Shown here: piece by piece, positions 35,427-44,304 of the stretch | Layout of the letters: the number at the start of each line of letters is the position of its first letter | Position numbering within the stretch: the first letter of the stretch is position 1 | Origin: Bacillota bacterium | Lineage (GTDB): Bacteria; Bacillota; Desulfotomaculia; Desulfotomaculales; VENG01 | Direction of reading: 5' to 3' | Length of the DNA stretch: 64,000 bases | Assembly: GCA_009711705.1 (NCBI GenBank) | Contig: VENG01000027.1 | Coordinates: forward strand, 1 to 64,000 | The notes under the pieces: generated by a model | Database searches by the model: none | Seen by the model: the letters and a program-made list of their open reading frames with translations, nothing else | What the model was told of the DNA's origin: nothing | Translations under genes and position numbers: made by a program

Positions 35427-36062
35427 TTATAAAGTAAGCATAAAAGAGATACTCTTTTCGTTTATTTCTATTTGCTGCCATCCCATCTTTTCATAAAACG
35501 CTATTGCCCGTTGATTATCAGGTGATGTGGATAAGCCTATATATTTTGCTCCGTTACGTCCAGACTGTTCACAGAACTCCTTTACTAGTTTTTCTGCAAC
35601 TTTTTTGCCGCGATATGCAGAGATAACACCAATGGACAATAGACGAACGGTATTAAACGAACCTTTAGAATTGTAATCAGATTCCTTTTTTGCAACACAA
35701 CCCCTAAAATAATAGAAGGCAGTACGCACTCTACTTAGAATATTTCGTAAAACACTGAAATCAGTTAAACACTTATACATAACAATCGATGCTATGGAAA
35801 TTAGATTTCTTCGATAAAAACGGTTTAATAATTTAGACTTATCATTTGTCCCTACTACAAAACCAATTATCTTTTGATTATGCTCAGCAACTAGCGAATG
35901 ACAGCCTGTTTGGTCAATAAATTCCCTATAAAATAATTTAAGAAAACGATGACCCATACTAGTAAGAAAATATCCCGGGAAAGCCTCGCCATGTACAGAG
36001 ACCACCTCTTCAAGGTCATTAACAAACATTTTTCTCACTTCAACCTGCACCAAGTTGCTCAT
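35427..36062 (-). CDS. GNAT family N-acetyltransferase
   Basis: This 211-residue protein has the GNAT core: VRKMFVNDLEEVVSVHGEAF at the N terminus, IIGFVVGTN, and the acetyl-CoA loop LLSIGVISAYRGKKVAEKLV followed by LSTSPDNQRAIAFYEKMGW. It could acetylate an amino sugar. It is 9 nt downstream of the ligase-like gene at 36072 and ends at a strong terminator. Confidence 0.88.
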   Translation of the reverse strand: MSNLVQVEVRKMFVNDLEEVVSVHGEAFPGYFLTSMGHRFLKLFYREFIDQTGCHSLVAEHNQKIIGFVVGTNDKSKLLNRFYRRNLISIASIVMYKCLTDFSVLRNILSRVRTAFYYFRGCVAKKESDYNSKGSFNTVRLLSIGVISAYRGKKVAEKLVKEFCEQSGRNGAKYIGLSTSPDNQRAIAFYEKMGWQQIEINEKSISFMLTL

Positions 36063-36071
36063 CCCCCCGGT

Positions 36072-37385
36072 TTATGCGGTACCATCCATAGTTTTAAAAA
36101 TGTAACATCTCCCAACTAACTGTAATCCAACAAAGGAGAACAGCAAACGATTGTCATTTATATCTCCTGAGATCATTGCATTGAGAAAAGTAAAAAATAG
36201 TAACAAAAATGAAATTAATAGGATAGGATGGTCTTTTAACACTTTTAGTGGAGGAATCATTCTCAAGCATAGATAGAAAATTAAACCTAACAAAATTAGG
36301 CCCACCACTCCCAATTCTGCCAGAACCTCCAGTACTAGATTATGAGGATAATTACGTTGGTCCCCATACCCGTGTTCCACGGGAAAACCTCCGATTCCCA
36401 CACCCATTATGGGATGGTCGACCCATGTTCTCAGCGCCTGGTCATATAGCACTACACGTTTTCCGGCGGAAAAGCCCATATCAGGTTCAGAAAGCATTAC
36501 ATTAAATCGGCCTACCATTGTATCAAAGAGATTGAAATTATATGCAACAAATGCAGTAACGACTACCAAAAAAATTGCAATTAAAAAATTACGCCTAAAG
36601 ACCCTGGTTTTAGCAAAAATGGTGGCTATAAGAGTGAATAGGATTAGCGTTAATGCCACAGCCACAGCCGGTCCTCTGGCTCCGGAAACACCAACGACAG
36701 CAAGTGCAGTAATGGACCCCATTCCCAAAAGAATTTTATGACTGATTTTCTTGGCAAATATCAGCCCGACAAGCATTATTATAGCCGTCATTCCGGCCAC
36801 GCGACCCAGGGCTATGTAATTTCCGCTGAATAAGGCTACAAACCCTAAACCACCGCCTCGCAGTATATATTTTGCAAAGGCCGCTACGGTCATGATGATG
36901 CCAAAACTACATAGCAGAGTCAAAAATCTTTTTGCCCTTTCCTTTTCTGCTGAAATAATTAAGACAGTTCCCATAAAAGCTACACCTGTCAGAGCACCTA
37001 GTCGTAAAACTTTACTAATGGAATAGATATCACTTGGAGTATAAAGCAAAGTTAGCAACGCCCATAAAAAAAACACTATAAATACGGTAGCAGCATAAAT
37101 GTTCTCTCGATGGAGATTTTTGATTTCAAACTTACGTGTCCAATTTGATTTAATTTTAGGGTTATCATTCTCTAAGACACCCTGATCATTTTTAGACTTT
37201 ATTCTTAATCTTCGGTATAAAATAATAGCCGCGGCTATTACACTGGATGCCATAAAAAATACCGTCAAATCAACCGGTAAATTACTTAACACCGGCGCCG
37301 CCTTAAAATTACCGGCCATCAAAAAAGCAACAAATAAAAATTCAAATGATATTAAGTAGCTGCAGGCTAATCTTAAATGTTTCAC
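36072..37385 (-). CDS. O-antigen ligase/polymerase-like membrane protein, copy 2
   Basis: This protein of about 437 residues has about 11 membrane helices and the Wzy_C pattern: GFSAGKRVVLYDQALRTWVD, then HPIMGVGIGGFPVEHGYGD and NYPHNLVLEVLAELGVVG. It starts at GTG 37383-37385, behind GAGGTG; the longer frame has no site. It is a close paralogue of the protein at 37664-38914 (for example FLMAGNFKAAPV versus FLMAGTFKAAPV in helix 1), so the pair arose by tandem duplication. A large cytoplasmic insert after helix 2 (about 60 residues, Lys/Asn-rich) differs between the two. Confidence 0.88.
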   Translation of the reverse strand: MKHLRLACSYLISFEFLFVAFLMAGNFKAAPVLSNLPVDLTVFFMASSVIAAAIILYRRLRIKSKNDQGVLENDNPKIKSNWTRKFEIKNLHRENIYAATVFIVFFLWALLTLLYTPSDIYSISKVLRLGALTGVAFMGTVLIISAEKERAKRFLTLLCSFGIIMTVAAFAKYILRGGGLGFVALFSGNYIALGRVAGMTAIIMLVGLIFAKKISHKILLGMGSITALAVVGVSGARGPAVAVALTLILFTLIATIFAKTRVFRRNFLIAIFLVVVTAFVAYNFNLFDTMVGRFNVMLSEPDMGFSAGKRVVLYDQALRTWVDHPIMGVGIGGFPVEHGYGDQRNYPHNLVLEVLAELGVVGLILLGLIFYLCLRMIPPLKVLKDHPILLISFLLLFFTFLNAMISGDINDNRLLFSFVGLQLVGRCYIFKTMDGTA

Positions 37386-37517
37386 GGTAAACACCTCAAG
37401 TAAGATTAATTCTGTCAATTGAGTCAATCTAATCAGACGCTAACTAATCCCTCCTTTAAGACAACTTCTTACCCATTTAAAAAGAACAGCTTAGGTCTGT
37501 ACTGGGAATATAATACT

Positions 37518-37553
37518 CTTTATATTATTCCTGGCACCCAAAATCTGTGTCGC
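37518..37553 (-). repeat. Shared upstream element, copy 2
   Basis: Counterpart of 35328-35363. On the minus strand it reads GACACAGATTTTGGGTGCCA and continues GGAATAATATAAAG. It lies 130 nt upstream of the ligase-like gene start at 37385. Confidence 0.6.
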
Positions 37554-37564
37554 ATCATTAACAT

Positions 37565-37606
37565 GAAAAAAGCACGCGCTAAATCAGTTTCCATAGCGTG
37601 CTTTTT
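37565..37606. terminator. Bidirectional terminator hairpin
   Basis: AAAAAGCACGC (37566-37576) pairs with GCGTGCTTTTT (37596-37606), with T runs on both strands. The loop TAAATCAGTT is shared with the hairpin at 44144-44182. It ends no plus-strand gene that can be seen; on the minus strand it follows the gene ending at 37664. Confidence 0.8.
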
Positions 37607-37626
37607 ACAGGTGGGGTTCTAATGTG

Positions 37627-37656
37627 TTTGTGTATAAGGTTCATGTGGGTTTTGAC
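37627..37656. repeat. Inverted partial copy (B) of the 65-bp repeat
   Basis: The plus strand reads GTTTGTGTATAAGGTTCATG, then TGGGTTTTGACA; the same string with one change occurs on the minus strand at 16725-16756. The two copies are 21 kb apart and in opposite orientation. Confidence 0.7.
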
Positions 37657-37663
37657 ATAGTAG

Positions 37664-38914
37664 TTAGGTTTTTGTAAAATAAAACCTTCCTATTGTTAAC
37701 AGCCCCGCAAAGGCAAATAATAATCGGTTATCATTAATATCCCCTGAAACCAGAGCATTGAAAAATAGATAAACGAAAAGCAGTAACGAAGTCAACGGAA
37801 TAGGATATCTTACCAAAACTTTCAAGGGAGGGAGTGCTTTAAAACAAATATAGAAAAAGAGGCCTAACAGCACTAACCCCACCAAACCCAGTTCAGCCAG
37901 CACTTCAAACACAATGTTGTGAGGATAAATACGTGCGTCCCCATAGCCTTGCTCAATGGGAAACCCTCCAATACCAACCCCCGCTACCGGACTATTTAAC
38001 CACATGGTCAAAGCCTGACTGTACACATCCAGGCGAAAGCCGGATGTTCCCTCGGCAGGTTGAGAGAATAATAAGCTAAAACGAGTTATGGCCAAGTCCA
38101 ACAAACCAATGTGATAAGCAAATATGGAAAAAACAAATATTAGGCCTAGCACGGAAAAACTATGCCGCCGGTAAAATTTATCTTTCCCCCCCCATAATAC
38201 CAATAACATAGAGAGCATTAATGTAAGAATAACGGCTAAAGTAGGCCCCCTGCTGCCGGAAATAATAACAGCAGCAATCAATATAACAAATGTGGCTGCA
38301 TAAAAAAATTTTAAACATCGTCTTTTTGCATATAAACAACCAATGAACGCCAATATGGCGGCCATACCTGTAATACGTCCTAACGCAATATGGGTGTTTT
38401 CCAAAACAATAACAAAATCCAACCCACCGCCATCCCCCCAAAATTGCTTTAAGGCCAATAGGGCCATTAACAATCCATAACCAAACAAAAAAAGAAAAAG
38501 TCTTTTTGCTCGTTGTACTTCAACTGAAATAATTAAAGACATCCCTAAAAAAGCCCATCCTGTTAAGATGCCAAACCTTAATACTTTATCTGTTGAGTAC
38601 ATGGTACTGGGAGAATAAAGTAGACTTAGCACTGCCCACAAAAATAAGGCGTAAAACAAAATAATGGCACAAATAGAGTTTTTGTAAAAGGGATATATTT
38701 TTGAGGCATGCGGAAGGCTTAATGAACCTTCTTTTACTTTTCGATATAGAATTACAAACGCAGCCAGCCCACTGGTAAGCAGAAAAAACACAGTCAAATC
38801 AAAAGGTATACTCTTAAAAACCGGTGCCGCTTTGAAAGTACCGGCCATTAAAAAGGCGGCAAACAGGAATTCAAAAGACATTATGTGGAGCAAGACAACT
38901 TTTAACTGCTTCAC
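37664..38914 (-). CDS. O-antigen ligase/polymerase-like membrane protein, copy 3
   Basis: This 416-residue protein is the paralogue of 36072-37385. The two align over the whole length, including GFRLDVYSQALTMWLNSPVA, GVGIGGFPIEQGYGDARIYP and HNIVFEVLAELGLVG. It has about 11 membrane helices and the Wzy_C conserved His-Asn in the external loop. Two near-equivalent enzymes side by side could act on different acceptors, one as polymerase and one as ligase. The stop lies 60 nt from the terminator at 37565-37606. Confidence 0.88.
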   Translation of the reverse strand: MKQLKVVLLHIMSFEFLFAAFLMAGTFKAAPVFKSIPFDLTVFFLLTSGLAAFVILYRKVKEGSLSLPHASKIYPFYKNSICAIILFYALFLWAVLSLLYSPSTMYSTDKVLRFGILTGWAFLGMSLIISVEVQRAKRLFLFLFGYGLLMALLALKQFWGDGGGLDFVIVLENTHIALGRITGMAAILAFIGCLYAKRRCLKFFYAATFVILIAAVIISGSRGPTLAVILTLMLSMLLVLWGGKDKFYRRHSFSVLGLIFVFSIFAYHIGLLDLAITRFSLLFSQPAEGTSGFRLDVYSQALTMWLNSPVAGVGIGGFPIEQGYGDARIYPHNIVFEVLAELGLVGLVLLGLFFYICFKALPPLKVLVRYPIPLTSLLLFVYLFFNALVSGDINDNRLLFAFAGLLTIGRFYFTKT

Positions 38915-38964
38915 TCAAGAACACCTCGAATTTAAATCTAAGCTGTCTATCATCACCAAAGCGG

Positions 38965-40377
38965 TCAATTCTTTATGCCATTCACTATGTCTTGGTACAA
39001 TTGGCATTCACGCCGGTCAATAAAATGGCTGTTATGCCAGAGCAATGTAAAATCACCTCTAAAAATCTTACAGTTTTTGATTAACCTGGCAATTTCTACC
39101 CGGGCCTGTTCATGTGATAAATTCATATAGTTTTTTGCCAGGACAGTACTGTCCATAACAATCAATGGCCGTTCAATTAAATCCAGAGGGCGTCTGGCAT
39201 GAAGATTAAATACATTAAACTCATAGCAAACTCCGCAACGAAAACCTGCATGATCGGCAAAAACTAGTGTGCTGTCATAATCAAGGCCCACATCTTCCCA
39301 ATCTTGCCAGGTAGTAGGCACATTCCACCGCAGGTAATGCTGGCGCCCGCCCCAAACCTCCTGCTGGATTCCTTCAGATTCACATACTCTCAATAAATTT
39401 TGAAATTCGCGGCTTAATTGAGACGGGTCGTGTATAGTGTTATAACTTGGATGAAGACCGATCTCATGATTTCGATCATGGATTCGGCGCATCAATTTCC
39501 TGATCCACGGATGATCTATAGAATATATGCCATTAATCTGGTTATCCCCGTGTTCAGTTATAAAATAGAAGGCACTATACAAACCATTTCTTTCACTTAA
39601 GTCCATGATCGTATCAAAAGTGTTACAAATATCCGCATCAAAATTTCCCAACCTTACCCGGTGGTAAGAGAGGAAGCGCCGTAATGCTAAGTCAGGGCTC
39701 CTCGTCTTGATCACATCACCCGCAATGTTTCTGAAAACCTGTACCAAAGTCTTTTCGTATGTACACAGGGGCCAATCTACATCGTGACTGAGACGCACGA
39801 CAAATGTCCTTTCTTTTCTCTTTAAACCAGGCCACAGGTGCTTTAATGCCCGCCAAAGAATTTCAACGTACTCGTTAACTATCGGCCGTGTTAAAAAACC
39901 TTCCTGAAACGCCAAAGAAGCTGCCGCAGGAAATCGCTCCCTGCTGTCACGGTCAGGTTTCACCGCTTCTTCATAACGAGTGAGCATAAAAAAAGAACTG
40001 CCAAAAATATCAACTCCTAAATCCATTCCATTTTCCCGCCTTACTAGGAAAGACCCGCTGGACAGCCTGCTTCCGTAAATAACCGGCACTTCCGGTGTCA
40101 CCGTGGTATCACAGAAGATAATATCTGATAAATCCCACCAATCCAACGGCTGCGAGGGTAACGAGAATTCATTGAGCCATCTTTCTTCCGGGGTTTGAAA
40201 AAGAATATCAGCAATGCGCAGCTCTCTTTCCCAATGGTCTTCTGTTAACTTAATACAAACATCAGACCGTTCTTCAATTTGGTATTGGTATTTTAGCCCA
40301 AGAAACTGGGATAAAACTACATCAAAGATATATTGGCGCTCAACAAGATAGGTAGGAGGATAAATAACAATTAACAA
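38965..40377 (-). CDS. Polysaccharide deacetylase-like (NodB-fold) protein with DUF7033-type N-terminal domain
   Basis: This 470-residue protein has an N-terminal alpha/beta region (about 1-190, with YEEAVKPDRDSRERFPAAAS). The NodB-like domain then starts FVVRLSHDVDWPLCTYEKTL, where His-Asp-Val-Asp is the metal-binding motif I. A later HEIGLHPSYNTIHDP supplies the second histidine motif and LLWHNSHFIDRR the last. Proteins of this layout occur in polysaccharide loci next to FemAB/GNAT proteins and are presumed to deacetylate a sugar. It has no signal peptide, so it acts in the cytoplasm. Confidence 0.8.
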   Translation of the reverse strand: MLIVIYPPTYLVERQYIFDVVLSQFLGLKYQYQIEERSDVCIKLTEDHWERELRIADILFQTPEERWLNEFSLPSQPLDWWDLSDIIFCDTTVTPEVPVIYGSRLSSGSFLVRRENGMDLGVDIFGSSFFMLTRYEEAVKPDRDSRERFPAAASLAFQEGFLTRPIVNEYVEILWRALKHLWPGLKRKERTFVVRLSHDVDWPLCTYEKTLVQVFRNIAGDVIKTRSPDLALRRFLSYHRVRLGNFDADICNTFDTIMDLSERNGLYSAFYFITEHGDNQINGIYSIDHPWIRKLMRRIHDRNHEIGLHPSYNTIHDPSQLSREFQNLLRVCESEGIQQEVWGGRQHYLRWNVPTTWQDWEDVGLDYDSTLVFADHAGFRCGVCYEFNVFNLHARRPLDLIERPLIVMDSTVLAKNYMNLSHEQARVEIARLIKNCKIFRGDFTLLWHNSHFIDRRECQLYQDIVNGIKN

Positions 40378-40403
40378 CCTTAGTGCCTCCTTTTTAGGCT
40401 ATG

Positions 40404-41330
40404 CTAATAATTGAGCCAATCCCGTACCCAAATAGCCATCTGTTTTATACCGTAGGCCCCCAAAGTGTAGTAAGGAGTTAATTTAAATCCCCATTGCAGT
40501 TTCGACGCGGCGACACTGGGAATGTTAGCGCCGGTTAAATCTATGCTTGTAGCACCTGCTACATTAAGATCGTCTATGGAGTATTTGATTATAAATTGCG
40601 TTACCCCTGAATGCTGATAGGACTGCCGCGTGCCGCCTACCCACCCTATTGCCCGTGCTCCACGGCAATGCAACCATATATAAGCGCAGGCCGGCTCACC
40701 GTTTGGTGCATAACAAATGTAAGTACGAAAATGATCATCTCCTAAAAGTTCACTGCACAGTTCAAGATCCTTTATAGTTAACTGATGATCAAATCCCTGT
40801 CGCTCCTCAGTTTCCAACAGGCATGGCAAAACATGGTTCATATCTTTGGTTCTACTGCATACATACCCTGCTTTTATGGCTTTATTAATATTTTTTCTTA
40901 CGCTTCTGTATGCTCTATTAATGTCATATGGAAATGTCTCACAAAACGTATATTTAACCCCTGCCTTAAAACCGTTCCACTGCCATGGCCTTACATCCGT
41001 AATATGGGGAGGCAGCCCAATAGTAGAGGCCAAACCCCTGTCCCGCATCTCCTCAACTAGATAATCAGCTACTTCCAGCCACTGGTTAGATAAACGAGCC
41101 TGCTTATCTGTGGGGGTAGGGTTAAAGTTTATGCCCAAATAAGGATTCCGCGGTGGAACACATATCTTGCCCTTTGCATTTAAAAAAAACACTACCTCAA
41201 TGGAAGGGACCTCTGCATCGTTGGGCGCCTTAAATTTCACACGCACTGGTTTAACTCCCCACTTTACCCGGTTAAATTCCAGCCAGCCATCAAGAAGAAG
41301 TGGGTTTATGTCTTTCTTATTGATAGTCAA
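40404..41330 (-). CDS. FemAB/GNAT-like acyltransferase
   Basis: This 308-residue protein has the Acetyltransf_6 (BioF2-like/FemAB) layout. A first half ends near FPYDINRAYRSVRKNINKAI, a charged helix typical of the family (S.R..I.KA). The GNAT-like second half has EPACAYIWLHCRGARAIGWV and a final DLTGANIPSVAASKLQWGFK. Such proteins transfer an acyl or aminoacyl group to sugars or peptidoglycan. It overlaps the GNAT gene at 41327 by four bases and lies between it and the deacetylase, suggesting a sugar remodelling trio. Confidence 0.78.
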   Translation of the reverse strand: MTINKKDINPLLLDGWLEFNRVKWGVKPVRVKFKAPNDAEVPSIEVVFFLNAKGKICVPPRNPYLGINFNPTPTDKQARLSNQWLEVADYLVEEMRDRGLASTIGLPPHITDVRPWQWNGFKAGVKYTFCETFPYDINRAYRSVRKNINKAIKAGYVCSRTKDMNHVLPCLLETEERQGFDHQLTIKDLELCSELLGDDHFRTYICYAPNGEPACAYIWLHCRGARAIGWVGGTRQSYQHSGVTQFIIKYSIDDLNVAGATSIDLTGANIPSVAASKLQWGFKLTPYYTLGAYGIKQMAIWVRDWLNY

Positions 41331-41911
41331 TAGATCACCCCCGTCTCCAAAGGCGGATGCTCCTGATCCTTATTCCACTTGCCATACACAAAGGACTTTA
41401 ACTTTGGAAATTTTAGTTTATAACAGGTAATGACTCCCTTTGGTTCGAAGTTAGAGGTAATTATTGCCCTGCGGGAAGGAATATTTTGGGCGGCAGTATC
41501 AATGTAAATAGTTGCTTTACCCTGACTATCTTGAAGGGCGCGATTAATCTGACACTGCAATGCAGCTTTGTAAAAACCCCGGCCCCTATATTTTTCATGC
41601 GTGTGGCTATAAAAGATCCAATACGCATTTAAATCTTTGACCCATGCGGGCAAATGATGAGGTCCTAGGCTGTAAGGAGTAGTCATCCAACAGTAGGTTA
41701 ACCAATTATCGCCGGAAGACAATACAAGGCCAATATAACCTTTGTTTAAAAACTTACTAAAAGTGGTGTTTAGGTTTGGTTTGGAAGCAAAGAAAAGTCT
41801 AATCACATCCTTATCTACCCAATCCCACCGTAGACCCTTTTCGGCTAATACATCACGGTGGGGCACTCTTCCTTTATATTCGTACACTAAACACTTAACT
41901 GGTTTTAACAT
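41327..41911 (-). CDS. GNAT-like acetyltransferase
   Basis: This protein of about 194 residues has the acetyl-CoA-binding loop HEKYRGRGFYKAALQCQINR (R/Q-x-x-G-x-G/A type), then YIDTAAQNIPSRRAIITSNF. This matches the GNAT pattern in which an aged residue pair follows the beta-4/alpha-3 loop. ATG 41911 is preferred over GTG 41920, which lies within the AGGGTGG site. It overlaps the flippase gene by 17 nt. Probably modifies an amino sugar of the polymer; the substrate is unknown. Confidence 0.8.
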   Translation of the reverse strand: MLKPVKCLVYEYKGRVPHRDVLAEKGLRWDWVDKDVIRLFFASKPNLNTTFSKFLNKGYIGLVLSSGDNWLTYCWMTTPYSLGPHHLPAWVKDLNAYWIFYSHTHEKYRGRGFYKAALQCQINRALQDSQGKATIYIDTAAQNIPSRRAIITSNFEPKGVITCYKLKFPKLKSFVYGKWNKDQEHPPLETGVIY

Positions 41912-43223
41912 TTGTACCACCCTGTTCTTTAGAGGCTAGAAAACTTCGAATAGCTAACCAAGACATAAAAGCATAAATTATGTAACCTATTGAGGCTGCT
42001 ATACTCAAGAAGGTAACAGCCATAACCGGTGGTTGATTGGAAACGCCGGCCATGATAAGTGCCACCGCAGTCAAACTAACTCTTATTACTTCTCTGATCA
42101 CCGCAAGGTCTTGCCGCTCCAAAACATCAAGAGTTCCCCCGGTAGGACTGCATGTTAATTGAAACAAAAACATGGGACCGAGAATACGTAAATAAATTTC
42201 TGATTCGCTCCATTGATTACCAAAAACGGTAGAAAAAAGCCATGGTAAGATGAGCATAAAAAAACTAATGACGATGATTCCCATTACAAACATTTTTTTC
42301 ATTGTATCCCAGAATAGACTGCGTATTTTTTGGGGCGAGGAAGTTGCCATTTTGGCTGTTTCAGCCAGATAGACCTGGGCTACCGAGTTAGAAAGCAATC
42401 CCAGTGGAAGACCCAGGATACGCTGTCCCAGTGCAAACAGCCCTGCAACTCCGGCCCCGTAGTATCCCGCCAGTAAAAGTGGCGGTAGCTGCACTCCCAA
42501 CCCGTTAAGCATAGCTGCACCGCTGGAAATTATGGGGAAGCGCCAATAACGTTTAAGGACCTTACGTATGCCAAAAAGTGTAACTCCCTTTATAACCTTT
42601 CCGTCTTGTCTGAAAGCCAAGAAAGCCAGTGTTCCGCTTCCACTGGCCCGCCCTACAACATCACCCAGAAGCAGCCCCAATGGGCCTGCGTATAAAAGTC
42701 CCGCCCCCAGCTGTGTTAACACCTGGCTGAAGCTCTGGGTTAATTTTGTACGGGCAATGCGGGAAAAAGTTTTTCTTCTTAACGCCCAGCAATTTAATAT
42801 CTTGTAAGTCCCGGCCCAGAACAAACTCAATGGCAAAAGCAACAAGTAAGGTTTTAGATATGTACAATTTAGCCAGTGTGTCACTTGCTCCCTGAAAAGC
42901 CAAATTCCCGCAACACATAACAAGCTTTCCGCTGTAAGGATAAAAAAACACAGCGCCAGCAAGTTCGCAGCACTTTCATCCTTTTCGGGCAAGGGGATGG
43001 CCACTTCATAACGCAGAGAGGCTGTAATCAAAATAATAGAAAGAATGGAAGCGTAAACCGCCAGCACCCCAAAATCTTCGGGCGAATACAACCTTGTTAA
43101 AAAAGGGGTGGCCAGCACCACCAAAACCTGCCCCAAACCGGCGCCTCCTGCCAGCACCATTACATTGGCCATAAAGCTGCCCCCGCCAAGCCGGGCTTTT
43201 ATTCCTTTAAGCATCCTTTTCAT
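41895..43223 (-). CDS. Wzx-type flippase, copy 2
   Basis: This 442-residue protein has about 12 membrane helices with the polysaccharide biosynthesis (PF13440/Wzx) N terminus VLVVLATPFLTRLYSPEDFG and VLAVYASILSIILITASLRY. It differs clearly from copy 1 at 25855. It is the first gene of the minus-strand run ending at 37664, so this module has its own flippase and polymerases. Confidence 0.9.
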   Translation of the reverse strand: MKRMLKGIKARLGGGSFMANVMVLAGGAGLGQVLVVLATPFLTRLYSPEDFGVLAVYASILSIILITASLRYEVAIPLPEKDESAANLLALCFFILTAESLLCVAGIWLFREQVTHWLNCTYLKPYLLLLPLSLFWAGTYKILNCWALRRKTFSRIARTKLTQSFSQVLTQLGAGLLYAGPLGLLLGDVVGRASGSGTLAFLAFRQDGKVIKGVTLFGIRKVLKRYWRFPIISSGAAMLNGLGVQLPPLLLAGYYGAGVAGLFALGQRILGLPLGLLSNSVAQVYLAETAKMATSSPQKIRSLFWDTMKKMFVMGIIVISFFMLILPWLFSTVFGNQWSESEIYLRILGPMFLFQLTCSPTGGTLDVLERQDLAVIREVIRVSLTAVALIMAGVSNQPPVMAVTFLSIAASIGYIIYAFMSWLAIRSFLASKEQGGTNVKTS

Positions 43224-43413
43224 GCTTTAAGCTCCTGTTGTATCAATTAGTAAAGCAATGCCTGCTTCGTATTTAATACATATTCAAATAGCCAAACTTT
43301 TGTGTACCGGCCGAAAAGCTATTTCTGTGACAGTCTTTTATCTTTAATAACCTTTTAAATATATAGCTCATATATTAACAGGGTATAAAAAATTTAGCAG
43401 GAGGGTGCTAAAA

Positions 43414-44139
43414 GTGAACATCAAGAGATTTTTAAAAGCAGTAATTATATTACTACTTCTATTTGGTCTGGGTTACATGGCTTTACTCTATGTTGGATAT
43501 GGAAAGTACAGAAGCAAATTAATTAATAGCAATTTTTCGTTAAACCGAATTGGTTGGGTTGGAACACTGGGGGAAATAAAAAGAGAGGAAAACGGTAATA
43601 GGTATGCAGTCAATGATTACAACTGGGGATTTTCCCAGATGGTTTCCGTAGAGCCAGGTAATTCATATGCGCTATCGGCTAACACTAAAAAAGGAACTTC
43701 TACCCAGGCGGCACGCATTGCAGCCATTTTTTATAATTCCCGCGATGAGCAAGAACCCGTTACTTATTTGCTAAACTACTGGCACCGGGGCAGCGGGTGG
43801 GAAAGTATTCCCCCGCAAGTAATAAATGCACCGCAAGATGCCACCAGTGTAAGAATATACCTGCTTGCCCTGGGTGAACATGGAAATCACCTCTTTGATA
43901 ATATTCGTCTGAACGAACTCGATCATCATCAGACCGGCGCACCATTTGAAGTAAACATTAACCAACCGGAGGATCAACCGGAAGCAAATGAGCAGCGAAC
44001 CGGTACTTCTATACTCAAGGAACCTTCGTGGGAATATTTCCCAACTGTGAGTCCTGCAAATGAATCACCGGCACAAGAAACTTCTCCCGAAGATCAGGAA
44101 CAGACAGCAAATCCCAGTGCATCAGAAGCAAGCCGGTAA
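43414..44139 (+). CDS. Membrane-anchored protein with carbohydrate-binding-like domain
   Basis: This protein of about 241 residues has one N-terminal membrane helix (about 7-27, AVIILLLLFGLGYMALLYVG). A jelly-roll-like domain (about 38-175) contains LINSNFSLNRIGWVG, YNWGFSQMVSVEPGNSYALS and HLFDNIRLNEL, and an acidic, Pro/Glu-rich tail follows. The domain is clearly related to the three repeats in the secreted protein at 44305-48030 (NGDF...GW.G, W.FYQ.V.V.PG..Y.LS, HDFDNI.L), that is a CBM_4_9-like fold. GTG 43414 follows AGGAGGG with proper spacing. It would sit outside the cell, tethered to the membrane, and could hold the polysaccharide. Confidence 0.75.
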   Translation: MNIKRFLKAVIILLLLFGLGYMALLYVGYGKYRSKLINSNFSLNRIGWVGTLGEIKREENGNRYAVNDYNWGFSQMVSVEPGNSYALSANTKKGTSTQAARIAAIFYNSRDEQEPVTYLLNYWHRGSGWESIPPQVINAPQDATSVRIYLLALGEHGNHLFDNIRLNELDHHQTGAPFEVNINQPEDQPEANEQRTGTSILKEPSWEYFPTVSPANESPAQETSPEDQEQTANPSASEASR

Positions 44140-44143
44140 CAAG

Positions 44144-44182
44144 AAAAGCGCGCTAAATCAGTTCCCTTAGCGCGCGATTTTC
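44144..44182. terminator. Terminator hairpin after the CBM-like gene
   Basis: GCGCGCTAA (44148-44156) pairs perfectly with TTAGCGCGC (44167-44175), flanked by AAAA and ATTTT. The loop ATCAGTTCCC is nearly that of the hairpin at 37565-37606. Confidence 0.8.
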
Positions 44183-44242
44183 AGTACTTTTTTCCTTTGT
44201 CCTTGCCATTTATATGGCAAGGTATACTTTACTAAAGTACAC

Positions 44243-44275
44243 AAAAAGGGAGCGGTTTAATAAACCGCTCCCTTT
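44243..44275 (-). terminator. Bidirectional terminator between convergent genes
   Basis: A perfect 15-bp inverted repeat (AAAGGGAGCGGTTTA at 44245-44259 and its complement at 44261-44275) lies 30 nt downstream of the gene ending at 44305 on the minus strand, with an A/T-rich tail. Confidence 0.85.
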
Positions 44276-44304
44276 AGAAAAAACACTGACTGATTTTCCA
44301 ATGA

